Source: Ochrobactrum sp. RH2CCR150 (GTDB lineage Bacteria; Pseudomonadota; Alphaproteobacteria; Rhizobiales; Rhizobiaceae). Taken from it: a stretch of 64,000 bases of DNA. The first letter of the stretch is position 1. Each line of letters begins with the position of its first letter. This document shows positions 17,217-26,577 of the stretch, piece after piece. Both the position numbers and the translations under genes were made by a program. The stretch lies in NCBI GenBank assembly GCA_014138095.1, contig JACGXE010000006.1:186001-250000 (forward strand), written 5' to 3'. The notes under the pieces were generated by a model, which worked only from the letters and a program-made list of their open reading frames with translations, was not told the origin of the DNA and searched no databases.

Positions 17217-17270
17217 AAAGAAAAAGGCCCCCAAACGTCGCCGCGTGGAAGCCCTTCTCATTGGTTTAGC
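17217..17270 (-). ncRNA. Antisense countertranscribed RNA (incA-type) between repB and repC
   Basis: The minus strand has a perfect TTGACA (17305 to 17300) and GATTCT (17282 to 17277) with 17 bases between them. About 50 bases further on there is a GC-rich hairpin (17225-17257, stem GGCUUCC-CGCG pairing with wobbles) followed by TTTTTCTTTT. This gives a predicted RNA of about 50 nt transcribed against the repC leader. It is the place, size and direction of the ctRNA that sets copy number in repABC replicons by blocking repC expression. The 5' end is estimated. Confidence 0.75.
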
Positions 17271-17364
17271 AGCTAGAGAATCGCAAATCCACGAATCACT
17301 GTCAAGTGTAATTAGCGTCATTTCGGCGGGTGGATTTCTTTTGCCTTGTGGAAGGTGAAAGAAA

Positions 17365-18552
17365 ATGGAGATGCATTTGGCTTCGACGCCGTTTGGCAGT
17401 CGACCGATGACGGCTGCCTTGTTGGCGGCGCAACGCAATGCCCGGCAAATGCCACAAGACCTGACGGTCGATAAGTGGCAGCTGCACCGCTGGCTGTGTG
17501 AAGCAAAGACAATCTATGGTCTGAATGATCGCTCGCTGGCAGTCCTGTCAGCATTGCTGTCCTTTCATCCGGACAATCAGCTCAAGGCCAATGAAGGCCT
17601 GATCGTCTTCCCGTCCAATAAGCAGTTGGCGCTGCGTGCCCACGGCATGGCGGACGCGACCTTGCGTCGTCATCTTGGCACGCTGGTCGATGCCGGTTTC
17701 ATCACCCGTCAGGACAGTCCAAACGGCAAGCGTTATGCCCGTCGGGCCAAAGGCGGCGAGTTGCAGATCGCATTTGGCTTTTCGCTTGCTCCCTTGCTGT
17801 TGCGCGCAGATGAACTTGAAGCATCTGCCGAACAGGTGAGGGCGGAAAAGACTGCATTGCGCGAGCAACGTGAACGCTTGACCTTGCTGCGTCGTGATAT
17901 CGCCAAGCTGATTGAATTTGCCACGGTCGAGAAACTGTCCGGTGATTGGTCAGCAATCAACCAGCGCTTTCGGGCCATTGTCGATACGATTCCACGCCGT
18001 GCGGAACGCGATGAACTCGCTCTGTTGGTTACCGCAATGGAAGAGCTTTCGGCGGAAATCGATAAGCTGTTGAATATAAATCAGAATACAGAAATTTTGA
18101 GCGGCAATGAGTCTCAAAATGAGCGGCAGCAAATTGAATCGAATCCAGATTCCTATTTTGAAAAGGACAGCGTTTCGCAAATCGACCAGTGCCAGATGAT
18201 TATCGACAAGACACAGGCAGAACCGACTGTATCGCTCGATATGGTTCTACGAGCTTGCCCTGAGATTGAAGCCTATTCGCCGAGCCCTATTCGGCAATGG
18301 CATGGATTGGTAGATGCAGCCGAGACCGTTCGCAGTTTCGTCGGGATTGATGCCAAGCTCTATGATTTGGCCAAAAAGACGCTAGGAAATTATAATACGG
18401 CTATCGCAATTGCCTATATTCTCCAGCGTTACGATCACATTCGATCCGCAGGCGGTTATCTGCGCATATTGACGGAGAAGGCTGCAGAAAGTGGTTTCTC
18501 GATCAAACCAATGATGATGGCCGCGCTGAATGCCCAGCGCCGCGCCAACTAA
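17365..18552 (+). CDS. repC: Replication initiator RepC
   Basis: 395 residues. The N terminus TPFGSRPMTAALLAAQRNA is the conserved opening of alphaproteobacterial RepC, followed by a winged-helix region around NKQLALRAHGMADATLRRHLGTLVDAGFITR. A central coiled coil (about 150-180) and the C-terminal block GYLRILTEKAAESGFSIKPMMMAAL also fit. RepC is the essential initiator of repABC replicons and acts at an origin lying within its own gene. Expression is held down by the antisense RNA in the 350-base leader and by RepA/RepB autorepression. Confidence 0.97.
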   Translation: MEMHLASTPFGSRPMTAALLAAQRNARQMPQDLTVDKWQLHRWLCEAKTIYGLNDRSLAVLSALLSFHPDNQLKANEGLIVFPSNKQLALRAHGMADATLRRHLGTLVDAGFITRQDSPNGKRYARRAKGGELQIAFGFSLAPLLLRADELEASAEQVRAEKTALREQRERLTLLRRDIAKLIEFATVEKLSGDWSAINQRFRAIVDTIPRRAERDELALLVTAMEELSAEIDKLLNINQNTEILSGNESQNERQQIESNPDSYFEKDSVSQIDQCQMIIDKTQAEPTVSLDMVLRACPEIEAYSPSPIRQWHGLVDAAETVRSFVGIDAKLYDLAKKTLGNYNTAIAIAYILQRYDHIRSAGGYLRILTEKAAESGFSIKPMMMAALNAQRRAN

Positions 18553-18777
18553 ATCAGATGTTTGAACTGACTTTCGAGCATACAATAAATCGGTTCTGGT
18601 GAAATTCATGGTTAATGAAATGTAAGGATCAGTAAATCAATGAACGCTAATTGATTGCTGGCGAAACCAAAGAAAGATATCTGGCCGTGTATTTACAGCG
18701 AAGCGTGTTGTATATATGCAGCCAGCCCGTTGAGAGGAATAAGTTCACTTCAATCTTAAGGCTGGAGCACCAAGGCT

Positions 18778-19440
18778 GTGAGTCTGGTTATCGATTTCAT
18801 CAAGTATGTTTCTATCGTCTTCATCGGCCTGCTGCCGATCATGAACCCGCTCACCACCATTCCGCTCTACATGGCTTTGACCAAGCGGATGAGCAAGGAG
18901 AACAAGCAAAAGCAAGCCATAAAGGCCTGTATCTACGCATTCTCCATTCTGACCGCTTTTCTGCTGCTGGGACAGGGGATCATCGCGCTGTTTAATATCT
19001 CGCTTCCCGGCATCCGGGTGGCCGGCGGTATCATCATCATGATCCTGGCGCTGCGAATGATCTTTTCCGGCGAGGACACGTCTTCGGAGGTCAATGTCGA
19101 GCCTTCCGAGATCAAGAAGGCCGAGATTGATTATTCCTTCTCGCCGCTCGCCATGCCCAGCCTTGCAGGCCCGGGATCGATCGCCGTGGTGATGAGTTTT
19201 GGTTCGCAAATCCCTGCCGAACACACGATCATCGGCCACATCATCGTGATCGTAGCCATTCTGTTGACGGTCAGCATTGCTTATGCGGCGCTATCGTCGG
19301 CGACTTTCATAGAGAAGATGCTTGGCGAACACGGCATGCAGGCGATTACCAAGATCATGGGCTTTCTCCTGACCTGCATTGCCGTGCAGTTTCTGGCCTC
19401 CGGCGTTCACGATTTCTATATTGAGTTCGCCAAGCTGTAA
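18778..19440 (+). CDS. MarC family integral membrane protein
   Basis: 220 residues with six predicted membrane helices and the MarC/NAAT family pattern: IVFIGLLPIMNPLTTIPLYMALT at the start and SPLAMPSLAGPGSIAVVMSF in the middle. It is an inner-membrane protein of unclear role; the name from E. coli does not imply drug resistance. The GTG start at 18778 is taken because the family begins at this point and AAGG stands just upstream. It is a single gene, separated from repC by about 225 bases that hold no feature beyond a weak AT-rich hairpin. Confidence 0.88.
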   Translation: MSLVIDFIKYVSIVFIGLLPIMNPLTTIPLYMALTKRMSKENKQKQAIKACIYAFSILTAFLLLGQGIIALFNISLPGIRVAGGIIIMILALRMIFSGEDTSSEVNVEPSEIKKAEIDYSFSPLAMPSLAGPGSIAVVMSFGSQIPAEHTIIGHIIVIVAILLTVSIAYAALSSATFIEKMLGEHGMQAITKIMGFLLTCIAVQFLASGVHDFYIEFAKL

Positions 19441-19459
19441 GCTTTGCTTTTCTTTACGC

Positions 19460-19502
19460 ATTATCCAACGCAAAACCGCTTCACACTTTTGCTGGAAATG
19501 CT
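19460..19502. repeat. Palindromic repeat with CCGCTTCACAC loop
   Basis: Imperfect inverted repeat with arms GCATTATCCAACGCAAAA and TTTTGCTGGAAATGC around the loop CCGCTTCACAC. A relative with almost the same loop lies at 28216-28260. It sits between the convergent marC and emrB genes and may act as a transcription terminator. It belongs to the short dispersed palindromes seen in rhizobial and Brucella-type genomes (family knowledge). Confidence 0.6.
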
Positions 19503-21047
19503 CTATTCCATGGCGATGGTGTGATCGACTTCCTGCGCAACCTTTGGCTTGCGGAGCAAGAGAACAAGCGGCATCGCCATAAGCGACATCAGCATCAACA
19601 GCTTGAAATCATCGATATAGGATATGACGGTCGCCTGTTGCGTGATGATGTTATCGAGAAGCGCGCGTCCGGCAGCCGTGGTCGGGTTGAGATATTGCGA
19701 AACAATCGCGCTATCGAAATTATGATTGAACGGCGTGACATAGGCGCTGATATCCGCGTGATTGGCCTGAACATTCTCTGTCAGAAGCGCTGAAACCACC
19801 GAAATACCGACGCTCGACCCGATATTGCGCGAGAGATTGTACAGACCCGTACCGTCGCCGCGCAGATGGGCGGGGAGGGTGGAAAAGGCAATCGTGGTCA
19901 AGGGCACGAATAGGAAACCCAAGCCTGCACCCTGAATGAAGCCAACCCGCACAATGGTCCATTGCGAAACATCGGGCGTCCAGCCGGTCATCTCATACAT
20001 GGCCCAGGCCGTCAGTCCGAGACCGGTCAAAAGCAGATAGCGTGAATCGACACGCCCAATCAGCTTGCCGACCAGAAACATGCAGGCCATGGTTCCCATG
20101 CCACGCGGCCCCATCACGATACCGGCTGTGGTCACCGGATAACCCATCAGGGTCTGGAGATAAGGCGTCATCAGCGCCAGCGACGCCAGATAGGTCACGC
20201 CGATAATGAAGATGAAGAGCATACTCACCGCAAAATTGCGGTCGAGAAACAGCTGCGGTTTGACGAAAGAATTCTCTGCCGTGAATGTGTGCACCACAAG
20301 AAGATAAACTGCTGCCGCGCAAACCAGCGACTCGATGACGATTTCGCTCGAAGAAAACCAGTCCATCTGCTCGCCGCGATCGAGAAACAATTGCAGCGAG
20401 GCAATCGCAAGACTGAGCAAACCGAACCCCGTCCAGTCGAGACGCGCCGTTCGATCGATCTTGGTTTCGGACACGAAGATCATGATTCCGGCAAAAGCCA
20501 GCGCACCAATCGGCACATTGATATAGAAAACCCAGCGCCAGCTCATATTGTCGGTGAGCCAGCCGCCGATGACGGGTCCGAGAACTGGCCCAACCATCAC
20601 CGAAACGCCGAAAAGTGCCATGGCGGAGCCACGTTCTTCCAGCGTGTAGATATCGAGCAGAATACCTTGCGACAGCGGCACCAGCGAAGCGCCGAACAGG
20701 CCCTGCAAAAGACGGAAACCGACAATCTGCGGCAGGGATTGCGCAAGACCACAAAGGACGGAGGCCACAACGAAGCCCGCAATGGCCGCCAGCAGAACAC
20801 GCTTGCGGCCGAATTTGGCGGCAAGAAAGCCTGACGGCGGCGTCATGATCGCAGCCGCCACGATATAGGAGGTCAGCACCCAGTTGATCTGGTCGGCGCT
20901 TGCCGAAACGCTGCCCTGAATATAGGGCAGGGCGACATTGGCAATCGTCGTATCCAGCGCCTGCATGATGACCGCGAGAATGACGCAAGCGGTGATCGCG
21001 CCGCGATGTGCGACGATAGACGCGCCGGAAATGGCGACGTTAGACAT
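19503..21047 (-). CDS. emrB: DHA2-family drug:H+ antiporter (EmrB type)
   Basis: 514 residues from the ATG at 21047, which overlaps the end of emrA by eight bases; a longer upstream frame would lie inside emrA. It shows 14 hydrophobic segments and DHA2 motifs: QALDTTIANVALPYIQGSVSASADQINWVLTSYIVAAAIMTPPSGFLAAKFGRKRVLLAAI and the later GPVLGPVIGGWLTDNMSWRWVFYINVPIG. This is an inner-membrane pump that works with the EmrA adaptor and an outer-membrane channel to export hydrophobic toxic compounds. Confidence 0.93.
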   Translation of the reverse strand: MSNVAISGASIVAHRGAITACVILAVIMQALDTTIANVALPYIQGSVSASADQINWVLTSYIVAAAIMTPPSGFLAAKFGRKRVLLAAIAGFVVASVLCGLAQSLPQIVGFRLLQGLFGASLVPLSQGILLDIYTLEERGSAMALFGVSVMVGPVLGPVIGGWLTDNMSWRWVFYINVPIGALAFAGIMIFVSETKIDRTARLDWTGFGLLSLAIASLQLFLDRGEQMDWFSSSEIVIESLVCAAAVYLLVVHTFTAENSFVKPQLFLDRNFAVSMLFIFIIGVTYLASLALMTPYLQTLMGYPVTTAGIVMGPRGMGTMACMFLVGKLIGRVDSRYLLLTGLGLTAWAMYEMTGWTPDVSQWTIVRVGFIQGAGLGFLFVPLTTIAFSTLPAHLRGDGTGLYNLSRNIGSSVGISVVSALLTENVQANHADISAYVTPFNHNFDSAIVSQYLNPTTAAGRALLDNIITQQATVISYIDDFKLLMLMSLMAMPLVLLLRKPKVAQEVDHTIAME

Positions 21048-22254
21048 GGTTTCCACCACCGAAAAGATTGGTAATGAAGCTCGGCAGGCCGCGCGGGTGG
21101 CCTGTATCGACTTCAACATTGACGCTCATGCCGACACGCAGCGGCGGCTGGCCACTCTTGTTGTCGATGCTGACGCGCATGGGGATGCGCTGCACGACCT
21201 TGACCCAGTTGCCAGACGTATTCTGGGCTGGCAGCAGCGAGAAGCTGGAACCTGAAGCCGGGCTGATGCTGGCGACTTTGCCTTCCCAGCGCGCATCGGG
21301 ATAAGTATCGACCGAAATCGTCACCGGTTGGCCGGGTTCAATCCCGGTCAATTCGGTTTCCTTCGGATTGGCGGTGATCCAGAGATGATCGGATGAAACC
21401 AGCGAGAATGCCTGTTGTGCGGCTTGCAGATAGGAGCCGACCTGCAGGCTGTTCACATTGGTGACGATGCCGTCAAACGGCGCGCGAATGGTGGCGTCAT
21501 CAAGCTGACGCTGGGCCTCATCCACCTTGGCCTTGGCTTGCAGATAAAGCGGGTTCTGTTCCACAGGCTGGTCAGCATTGCCGCCGAGCTGGGCCAGCGC
21601 CGACTGGGCCTGCGCCTTGGCCACGGCAACCTTCTGCTGGGCGGCATCGAGATCGTGCTTTGCCTGATCGAATGTCGCGCGCGATGACGCGCTGGTCGCC
21701 ACGAGATCCTGTTGCCGCTTGAATGTGGCCTGATAGAAAGGCAGATCGGCTTCGGCCTGCGTGATTTCGGCAAGCGATTGCTGATAGCTGGCCTGAAGGC
21801 CCAATATCTGGTTACGCACCTGACCGAGTTCAGCCTGAGCACCTTCAAGCGCAATGGCAAAGGAATCCGGCTTCAGACGGAACAGCACCTGACCGGCTTT
21901 GACCAGCTCGTTTTCATGCACATCAATGCCCGCGACAAGCCCCGAAACATCGGTCGAGATGCCCACCATATCGGCCTGCACATAGGCGTTGTCGGTTGAA
22001 ACATAGCGTCCGCCGGTGACGTAGAAATAGCCGCCGACCACAAGCGCCAGAGGCAGAAGCGAAAACATCATGCGGCGGCGCTTCAACCGGCGGCGTGCAG
22101 CAATCTCGCTTGCGCTCGGTTTCAGGGTCGCGTCGATGGCGCTTTGCGGCTGCGCGGCCGGACCAGTGCTTTCGGCGTGGGTTTCCTGACGTGCTTCAGG
22201 TTCATCCCGTTCGATAGCGGCGGGATGCTTTACGATATTGGACGTGTCAGTCAT
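21040..22254 (-). CDS. emrA: HlyD/EmrA-type membrane fusion protein
   Basis: 404 residues with a basic cytoplasmic N terminus, one membrane helix (about 65-85, MMFSLLPLALVVGGYFYVTGG), a biotinyl-lipoyl-like half (GRYVSTDNAYVQADMVGISTDVSGLVAGIDVHENELVKAGQVLFRL) and a long alpha-helical hairpin (about 140-235). The second lipoyl half APFDGIVTNVNSLQVGSYL and a beta-barrel follow. It bridges the EmrB pump to the outer membrane. It overlaps marR upstream and emrB downstream by eight bases each, a tightly coupled efflux operon. Confidence 0.93.
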   Translation of the reverse strand: MTDTSNIVKHPAAIERDEPEARQETHAESTGPAAQPQSAIDATLKPSASEIAARRRLKRRRMMFSLLPLALVVGGYFYVTGGRYVSTDNAYVQADMVGISTDVSGLVAGIDVHENELVKAGQVLFRLKPDSFAIALEGAQAELGQVRNQILGLQASYQQSLAEITQAEADLPFYQATFKRQQDLVATSASSRATFDQAKHDLDAAQQKVAVAKAQAQSALAQLGGNADQPVEQNPLYLQAKAKVDEAQRQLDDATIRAPFDGIVTNVNSLQVGSYLQAAQQAFSLVSSDHLWITANPKETELTGIEPGQPVTISVDTYPDARWEGKVASISPASGSSFSLLPAQNTSGNWVKVVQRIPMRVSIDNKSGQPPLRVGMSVNVEVDTGHPRGLPSFITNLFGGGNHV

Positions 22255-22735
22255 GATCTGTATCTTCGTTGACGATTTCGGGACTTGCGGGAGACCGGCA
22301 AGCCCGGGAGAGATTGTCTTTCATCGACAGGAGGGTCTGGATCAGCTGTTCCTGTTCCGCCTGCGAAACACCTTCAAGCGCTTCGGCCCGCGTCTGGCCG
22401 CCGAGCACGCGCATATCTTCCAGAAGCGGCATCGCCGCCTCGCATATGTAAATCAGATGCGCACGCCGATCGGTCGGATGGGGCCGTCTTTCGACAAATC
22501 CCTGTTCGACGAGCCGGTCGAGAATGCGCGTAAGGGTTATAGCCTCCACGTCCAGCAGATCAGCCAGACTGCGTTGCATGATCCCGTCATTCTTCGAGAG
22601 GAATGCCAGCGTTTGCCACTGGGCCCGTGTCAGGCCAGTTCCGCGTGCGCGCTGCTCAAAACGTTTGCGAAGAAGGCGGGCAACATCATGCAACAGAAAA
22701 CCGAGAACGCGGGTGTCCGCCACTTGTATGCTCAC
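22247..22735 (-). CDS. MarR family repressor of the emrAB operon
   Basis: 162 residues with a MarR winged helix: TRAQWQTLAFLSKNDGIMQRSLADLLDVEAITLTRILDRLVEQGFVERRPHPTDRRAHLIYI. It is the first gene of a three-gene operon, ending inside emrA. An inverted repeat lies just before its start, so autorepression relieved by pump substrates is the likely control. GTG at 22735 is used as start because the family sequence begins with residues directly after it. Confidence 0.9.
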   Translation of the reverse strand: MSIQVADTRVLGFLLHDVARLLRKRFEQRARGTGLTRAQWQTLAFLSKNDGIMQRSLADLLDVEAITLTRILDRLVEQGFVERRPHPTDRRAHLIYICEAAMPLLEDMRVLGGQTRAEALEGVSQAEQEQLIQTLLSMKDNLSRACRSPASPEIVNEDTDHD

Positions 22736-22741
22736 TTATTT

Positions 22742-22769
22742 ATAAGCTACCTTATTATTTGTAGCTTAT
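22742..22769. promoter_or_regulatory. Inverted-repeat operator upstream of marR-emrAB
   Basis: Exact nine-base arms ATAAGCTAC and GTAGCTTAT separated by ten bases, ending six bases before the marR start. Position and symmetry fit a MarR autoregulatory operator. Binding has to be inferred. Confidence 0.65.
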
Positions 22770-22866
22770 GACAAGTGCCTTGAATATGGCAAGTGAATTG
22801 GATCGCAGGTGGAAGCCTGCGATGTCACAATCACGTGACAACTTGTTGGGATAGAGAGGTTGCCGG

Positions 22867-24255
22867 TCAGTGCGCTGGTTGCGGCGTGACGGCTTCCAGC
22901 CATTGTGCGCGATAGGCGGCATAAGCGTCGCCGGATGCACCATCGTCGGGATGATAGGTTCTGCCGTGCTTTTCCTGGGGCGCAGCGCCTGCCAGCAAGC
23001 CTGCGCCGGTGGCCGTCCCGGTTGATCCGGCAATTGCCTCGACCGCGCGTCCGGAAAAATTCGCCAATGCTTTCAGATAAATAGCATTATCGGAAAATGG
23101 ACCTTCGACGACAATCGGTCCTTTGGCACCCAGCAGGCCAAGGCAGCTCTCCGTCATCAGCGCAGCATAAATACAAGCGGCTGCATAGCGTTCGGCATCG
23201 CTTGCCTGATCCGCGTTGCGCCAACGCAGGTGTGTGTCGGGGAAAGGGCCGCAGCCCGGAACGGCGGAAGGCAAAGCCATGATCCTGCGATGTAGAACCT
23301 GCGCGGCAAGGGCACCGTACTCGGCGGGCGAGGGCTTTTGCAGACCCTCCGTCATCAGGTCGAATTCTCGCCCGCCCATATAGCGCGCCGAAGGCACGGC
23401 CCGCCCATAGGCATCGACATTGGCGAGCGTATCGCGTTTCGGGTCCAGCTGGTCGAGATTGCCGCCAACGGCGAAGCTTACCACCCATGTGCCGGTCGAA
23501 ACCACCGAAAATGGGCCTTTGCGATTCATCAGATGTGCAAGCAGCGATGCGTTGGAATCGTGAATGCCGCAATGCACCGGAACAGACGAGGGCAGTCCGA
23601 TATCGGTCGCGATCTCCGGCAGTAGCGGCCCAAGCGCATCGAAGGCGGAGCGCAGCGGCGGGAATTTCTCGCGAATGTCCAGTCGGTCGACAAGAGCAGA
23701 AAAGGCGGATTGTTTCGGCAGCCACAAATCGGTGTGGCAGCCAAGCGAGGTCACTTCCGATGCAGCAATGCCGGTCAGACGCCAGGCCCAATATTGCGGA
23801 TAGGTGAATATGAAATGGGTGTGCGCGAAATCGGCAGGAAAGACCGTTTTCAGATAGTGAAGCTGCGCACCGAGATTGAGGCCGAGCGACAGGGTCGGCG
23901 AAAACGTATCGCGAAAATCCGGCTTTATGGCCGCATAGGCGGCGCGGATTTCGGCTGGATATTCGAGTTCATAGTCGAGAACCGGCATTGCCAGCGTGCC
24001 GTCTTCAGCAACGAGAGCCGCCGACGCGCCATGCGTGGTGATGGAAATGGCATCGAAGCCCGGCTCTTGCGCAAATTCCGCCAGGCTTGCCAGAAAGAAG
24101 CGCCAAAGCGCCTCGATATCATAATGCGGGTAGGGGCCGTCGCGCAGAACGGTGTTCGGCATGCGGCGTGCAGCAATTTCCTCGCCGCCTGCCGCATCGA
24201 TCACGACGACTTTGGCATTGGTCTTGCCGATATCGAGAATGGCGATGCGCTTCAT
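22867..24255 (-). CDS. rhaK: Rhamnulokinase-like FGGY carbohydrate kinase
   Basis: 462 residues from the ATG at 24255, which overlaps the rhaU stop (ATGA). FGGY kinase marks are the N-terminal phosphate loop [17 protein letters not shown], the mid-protein [17 protein letters not shown] and the ATPase-fold [14 protein letters not shown]. It phosphorylates the ketose made from rhamnose. In Rhizobium leguminosarum RhaK is also needed for function of the rhamnose ABC importer (family knowledge). It is the last gene of the seven-gene minus-strand rha operon. Confidence 0.9.
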   Translation of the reverse strand: MKRIAILDIGKTNAKVVVIDAAGGEEIAARRMPNTVLRDGPYPHYDIEALWRFFLASLAEFAQEPGFDAISITTHGASAALVAEDGTLAMPVLDYELEYPAEIRAAYAAIKPDFRDTFSPTLSLGLNLGAQLHYLKTVFPADFAHTHFIFTYPQYWAWRLTGIAASEVTSLGCHTDLWLPKQSAFSALVDRLDIREKFPPLRSAFDALGPLLPEIATDIGLPSSVPVHCGIHDSNASLLAHLMNRKGPFSVVSTGTWVVSFAVGGNLDQLDPKRDTLANVDAYGRAVPSARYMGGREFDLMTEGLQKPSPAEYGALAAQVLHRRIMALPSAVPGCGPFPDTHLRWRNADQASDAERYAAACIYAALMTESCLGLLGAKGPIVVEGPFSDNAIYLKALANFSGRAVEAIAGSTGTATGAGLLAGAAPQEKHGRTYHPDDGASGDAYAAYRAQWLEAVTPQPAH

Positions 24256-24572
24256 GACATGTGAAACACTGGCTTGAGATCGACAGAAACCGGCGAATTG
24301 TCGGGGTTCGTCGCCATGATGTCGGCCATATGCGCCCACCATTTCTTCATGACGGGATGGTCGGGCAGGGCCGCCATACCGTGGCTGGCGCTGCGCGTCA
24401 GCACGCCAAACAGGCTATTGGTTTCTTCATCGAGATAGATGGCATAGTCCGACACGCCAGCCGCGTGCAGAAGTTTGACCAGTTCGGGCCAGATTTCGTC
24501 ATGGCGGCGGCGATATTCCGCTTCCATGCCCGGATTGAGCTTCATGCGAAATGCATAGCGTTCGGTGATCAT
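24252..24572 (-). CDS. rhaU: L-rhamnose mutarotase
   Basis: 106 residues, the usual size. The pattern [46 protein letters not shown] followed by WWAHMADIM is diagnostic for the RhaM/RhaU ferredoxin-like fold, with the conserved histidine and tyrosine residues in place. It interconverts alpha and beta anomers of L-rhamnose. It overlaps its neighbours on both sides by four bases (ATGA), so it is translationally coupled with rhaQ and rhaK. Confidence 0.95.
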   Translation of the reverse strand: MITERYAFRMKLNPGMEAEYRRRHDEIWPELVKLLHAAGVSDYAIYLDEETNSLFGVLTRSASHGMAALPDHPVMKKWWAHMADIMATNPDNSPVSVDLKPVFHMS

Positions 24573-25579
24573 GTCGCGCGCCTCCCTTTGAACTGCCGGA
24601 TGAGGATCGGCAGCGAAATGGTGACGATGAGCAGGAGGCCGATAAAGATCGACATGACGATGCCCGGCACATTGAGAAGGCCAAGCCCGAAGGTCACAAG
24701 GCCCATCACGAAAGCCGCAATCACGACGCCGACAATGGTGCCCGATCCGCCGAGGATCGATACGCCGCCCAGCACGACCATGGTGACGATTTCCAGTTCC
24801 CAGCCTTGCGCGATAGACGGGCGCGTGGAGCCGAGGCGTGACGTCAGGCAGACGGCAGCGATGCCGCTCATCACGCCGGTCATCAGGAAAAGCACGAATT
24901 TGGTTTTCTCGACCGGAATGCCGGAAAAGCGCGCCGCGAACTCATTATTGCCGATGGCATAGATGCGGCGTCCAAAGCTGGTGGCATGCAAGAGCACGCC
25001 AAACAGCACGGCAAACAGAATGAACAGCACGAATTCGAACGAGAAGACCCAGAACACATAGCCCTGTCCGAAATAGGCAAAGCTTTCCGGATAGCCGCCA
25101 AAGGCCTGATCGCCGAGCACGATATAGGAAATGCCGCGGAAAAGGCTCATCGTGCCGATGGTCACGACGATGGATGGCAGTTTCAACCCGGCCACCAGCC
25201 CGCCATTGATTGCGCCGCAGACAAGGCCAGTGCCAATGCCGATGCAGACCAGACCCGGCGTGCCGACGCCAGCCTGCGCAGCTGCGCCCATCGCAGTCGA
25301 GGAAAGCGCAATGATGGCGGCGACCGAGAGGTCGATTTCACCGGAAATGATCAGAAGCGTCATCGCAAAGGCGATCAGCGCCTTTTCGGTGAAGTTGAAT
25401 GTGGCGTCTGAGAGGTTCCACGCATCGAGGAAATAGGGCGAGGCGAAGGAATTCGCGATGAAGATCGCAATCGCCACGCCAAGCAGCAGCATTTCCCAGC
25501 TTGCAAAGATGCGCGAGAAGGGCGTTCCGAGGCGGTCGGGAATATGACGGCGCTGGTCGTTCATGTCCGTCTGGCTCAT
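24569..25579 (-). CDS. rhaQ: Rhamnose ABC transporter permease
   Basis: 336 residues with about ten hydrophobic segments and the branched-chain/ribose-type permease pattern ([105 protein letters not shown]). It forms the inner-membrane channel with RhaP. It overlaps rhaP and rhaU by ATGA on each side. Which permease is called RhaP and which RhaQ follows the gene order in R. leguminosarum. Confidence 0.92.
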   Translation of the reverse strand: MSQTDMNDQRRHIPDRLGTPFSRIFASWEMLLLGVAIAIFIANSFASPYFLDAWNLSDATFNFTEKALIAFAMTLLIISGEIDLSVAAIIALSSTAMGAAAQAGVGTPGLVCIGIGTGLVCGAINGGLVAGLKLPSIVVTIGTMSLFRGISYIVLGDQAFGGYPESFAYFGQGYVFWVFSFEFVLFILFAVLFGVLLHATSFGRRIYAIGNNEFAARFSGIPVEKTKFVLFLMTGVMSGIAAVCLTSRLGSTRPSIAQGWELEIVTMVVLGGVSILGGSGTIVGVVIAAFVMGLVTFGLGLLNVPGIVMSIFIGLLLIVTISLPILIRQFKGRRAT

Positions 25580-26574
25580 GCAGCAACCTCCTCATAAGTC
25601 TTCGCGGCCTTGTCGCGCAGGATGATGCGTCCACGCCGCTTTTCCTGCCGCGCATTGAAAATCACCGCCAGAATGATCACGGAACCGGAGATCGCCATTT
25701 GCCAGAAGGGCGATATGTCGATGACCGGCAAAGCGTTCTTGATGACGCCGAGAAACAGCGCGCCCAAAACCGCACCGGCAACTGTGCCGATGCCACCGAG
25801 CGTCGAGATGCCGCCGATGACGCAGGCCGCAACACTGTCGAGTTCGAAACCGGCGGCCACATCCACATAGGCGACGGCATAGCGCGACACCCAAAGATAA
25901 CCGCACAGCCCGGCGAGCGCGCCCGAAAGCACAAAGGCGAAAAAGCGTGTGCGACCGACTTCGATGCCGGTATAGACGGCGGCGGTCGGATTGCCGCCGG
26001 AAGCATAAAGGGCGCGGCCAAAGAATGTCCGCGTCAGCAGCACATAAACGAGCGCCACGATTAAAATCGCCGTCCAGCCCAGGAGCGGCAGGCCGAGGAA
26101 AGGCGTGCGTGGCGTGTTGAGAAAGGGCGCTGTCATCTGGTGCGCATTCACCCATGCGCCGCCGGACAGCACAAAGGCCATGCCGCGATAGATGGTGAGC
26201 GTGCCAAGCGTGACGACAATGGCCGGAATGTTGAGCTTCCAGACAAGAATGCCGTTGATCGCGCCCAAAACTGCACCGATGCCAACGGCAAGCACGATCA
26301 GCAGCACCAGCGGCAGGCCCGGATAGGTGGCGTTGAGCATTGCCACGGCCATGCCGGTAAAGGCGAGATTGGCAGCAACCGACAGATCGATCGACTTAGT
26401 CAGGATCACCGCCATCTGTCCAAGCGCGATGATGATCAGGATCGATGTGTCGTTGAAGATACCCGCCAGATTGCCAATGCTGGCAAAGCCCGGCGCGCGG
26501 CTTGCAAACAGGCCCACCAGAAGCGCGATGATGACGAGGAGCAGGAGTTCCCGCTGTTTCAGCAATTGTTTCAT
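25576..26574 (-). CDS. rhaP: Rhamnose ABC transporter permease
   Basis: 332 residues, a second ribose-type permease (ILTKSIDLSVAANLAFTGMAVAMLNA, IPAIVVTLGTLTIYRGMAFVLSGG, YTGIEVGRTRFFAFVLSGALAGLCGYLWVSR, GGISTLGGIGTVAGAVLGALFLG). It pairs with RhaQ in the inner membrane. It follows rhaT after three bases and overlaps rhaQ, the order rhaT-rhaP-rhaQ known from rhizobia. Confidence 0.92.
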   Translation of the reverse strand: MKQLLKQRELLLLVIIALLVGLFASRAPGFASIGNLAGIFNDTSILIIIALGQMAVILTKSIDLSVAANLAFTGMAVAMLNATYPGLPLVLLIVLAVGIGAVLGAINGILVWKLNIPAIVVTLGTLTIYRGMAFVLSGGAWVNAHQMTAPFLNTPRTPFLGLPLLGWTAILIVALVYVLLTRTFFGRALYASGGNPTAAVYTGIEVGRTRFFAFVLSGALAGLCGYLWVSRYAVAYVDVAAGFELDSVAACVIGGISTLGGIGTVAGAVLGALFLGVIKNALPVIDISPFWQMAISGSVIILAVIFNARQEKRRGRIILRDKAAKTYEEVAA

Positions 26575-26577
26575 GAT

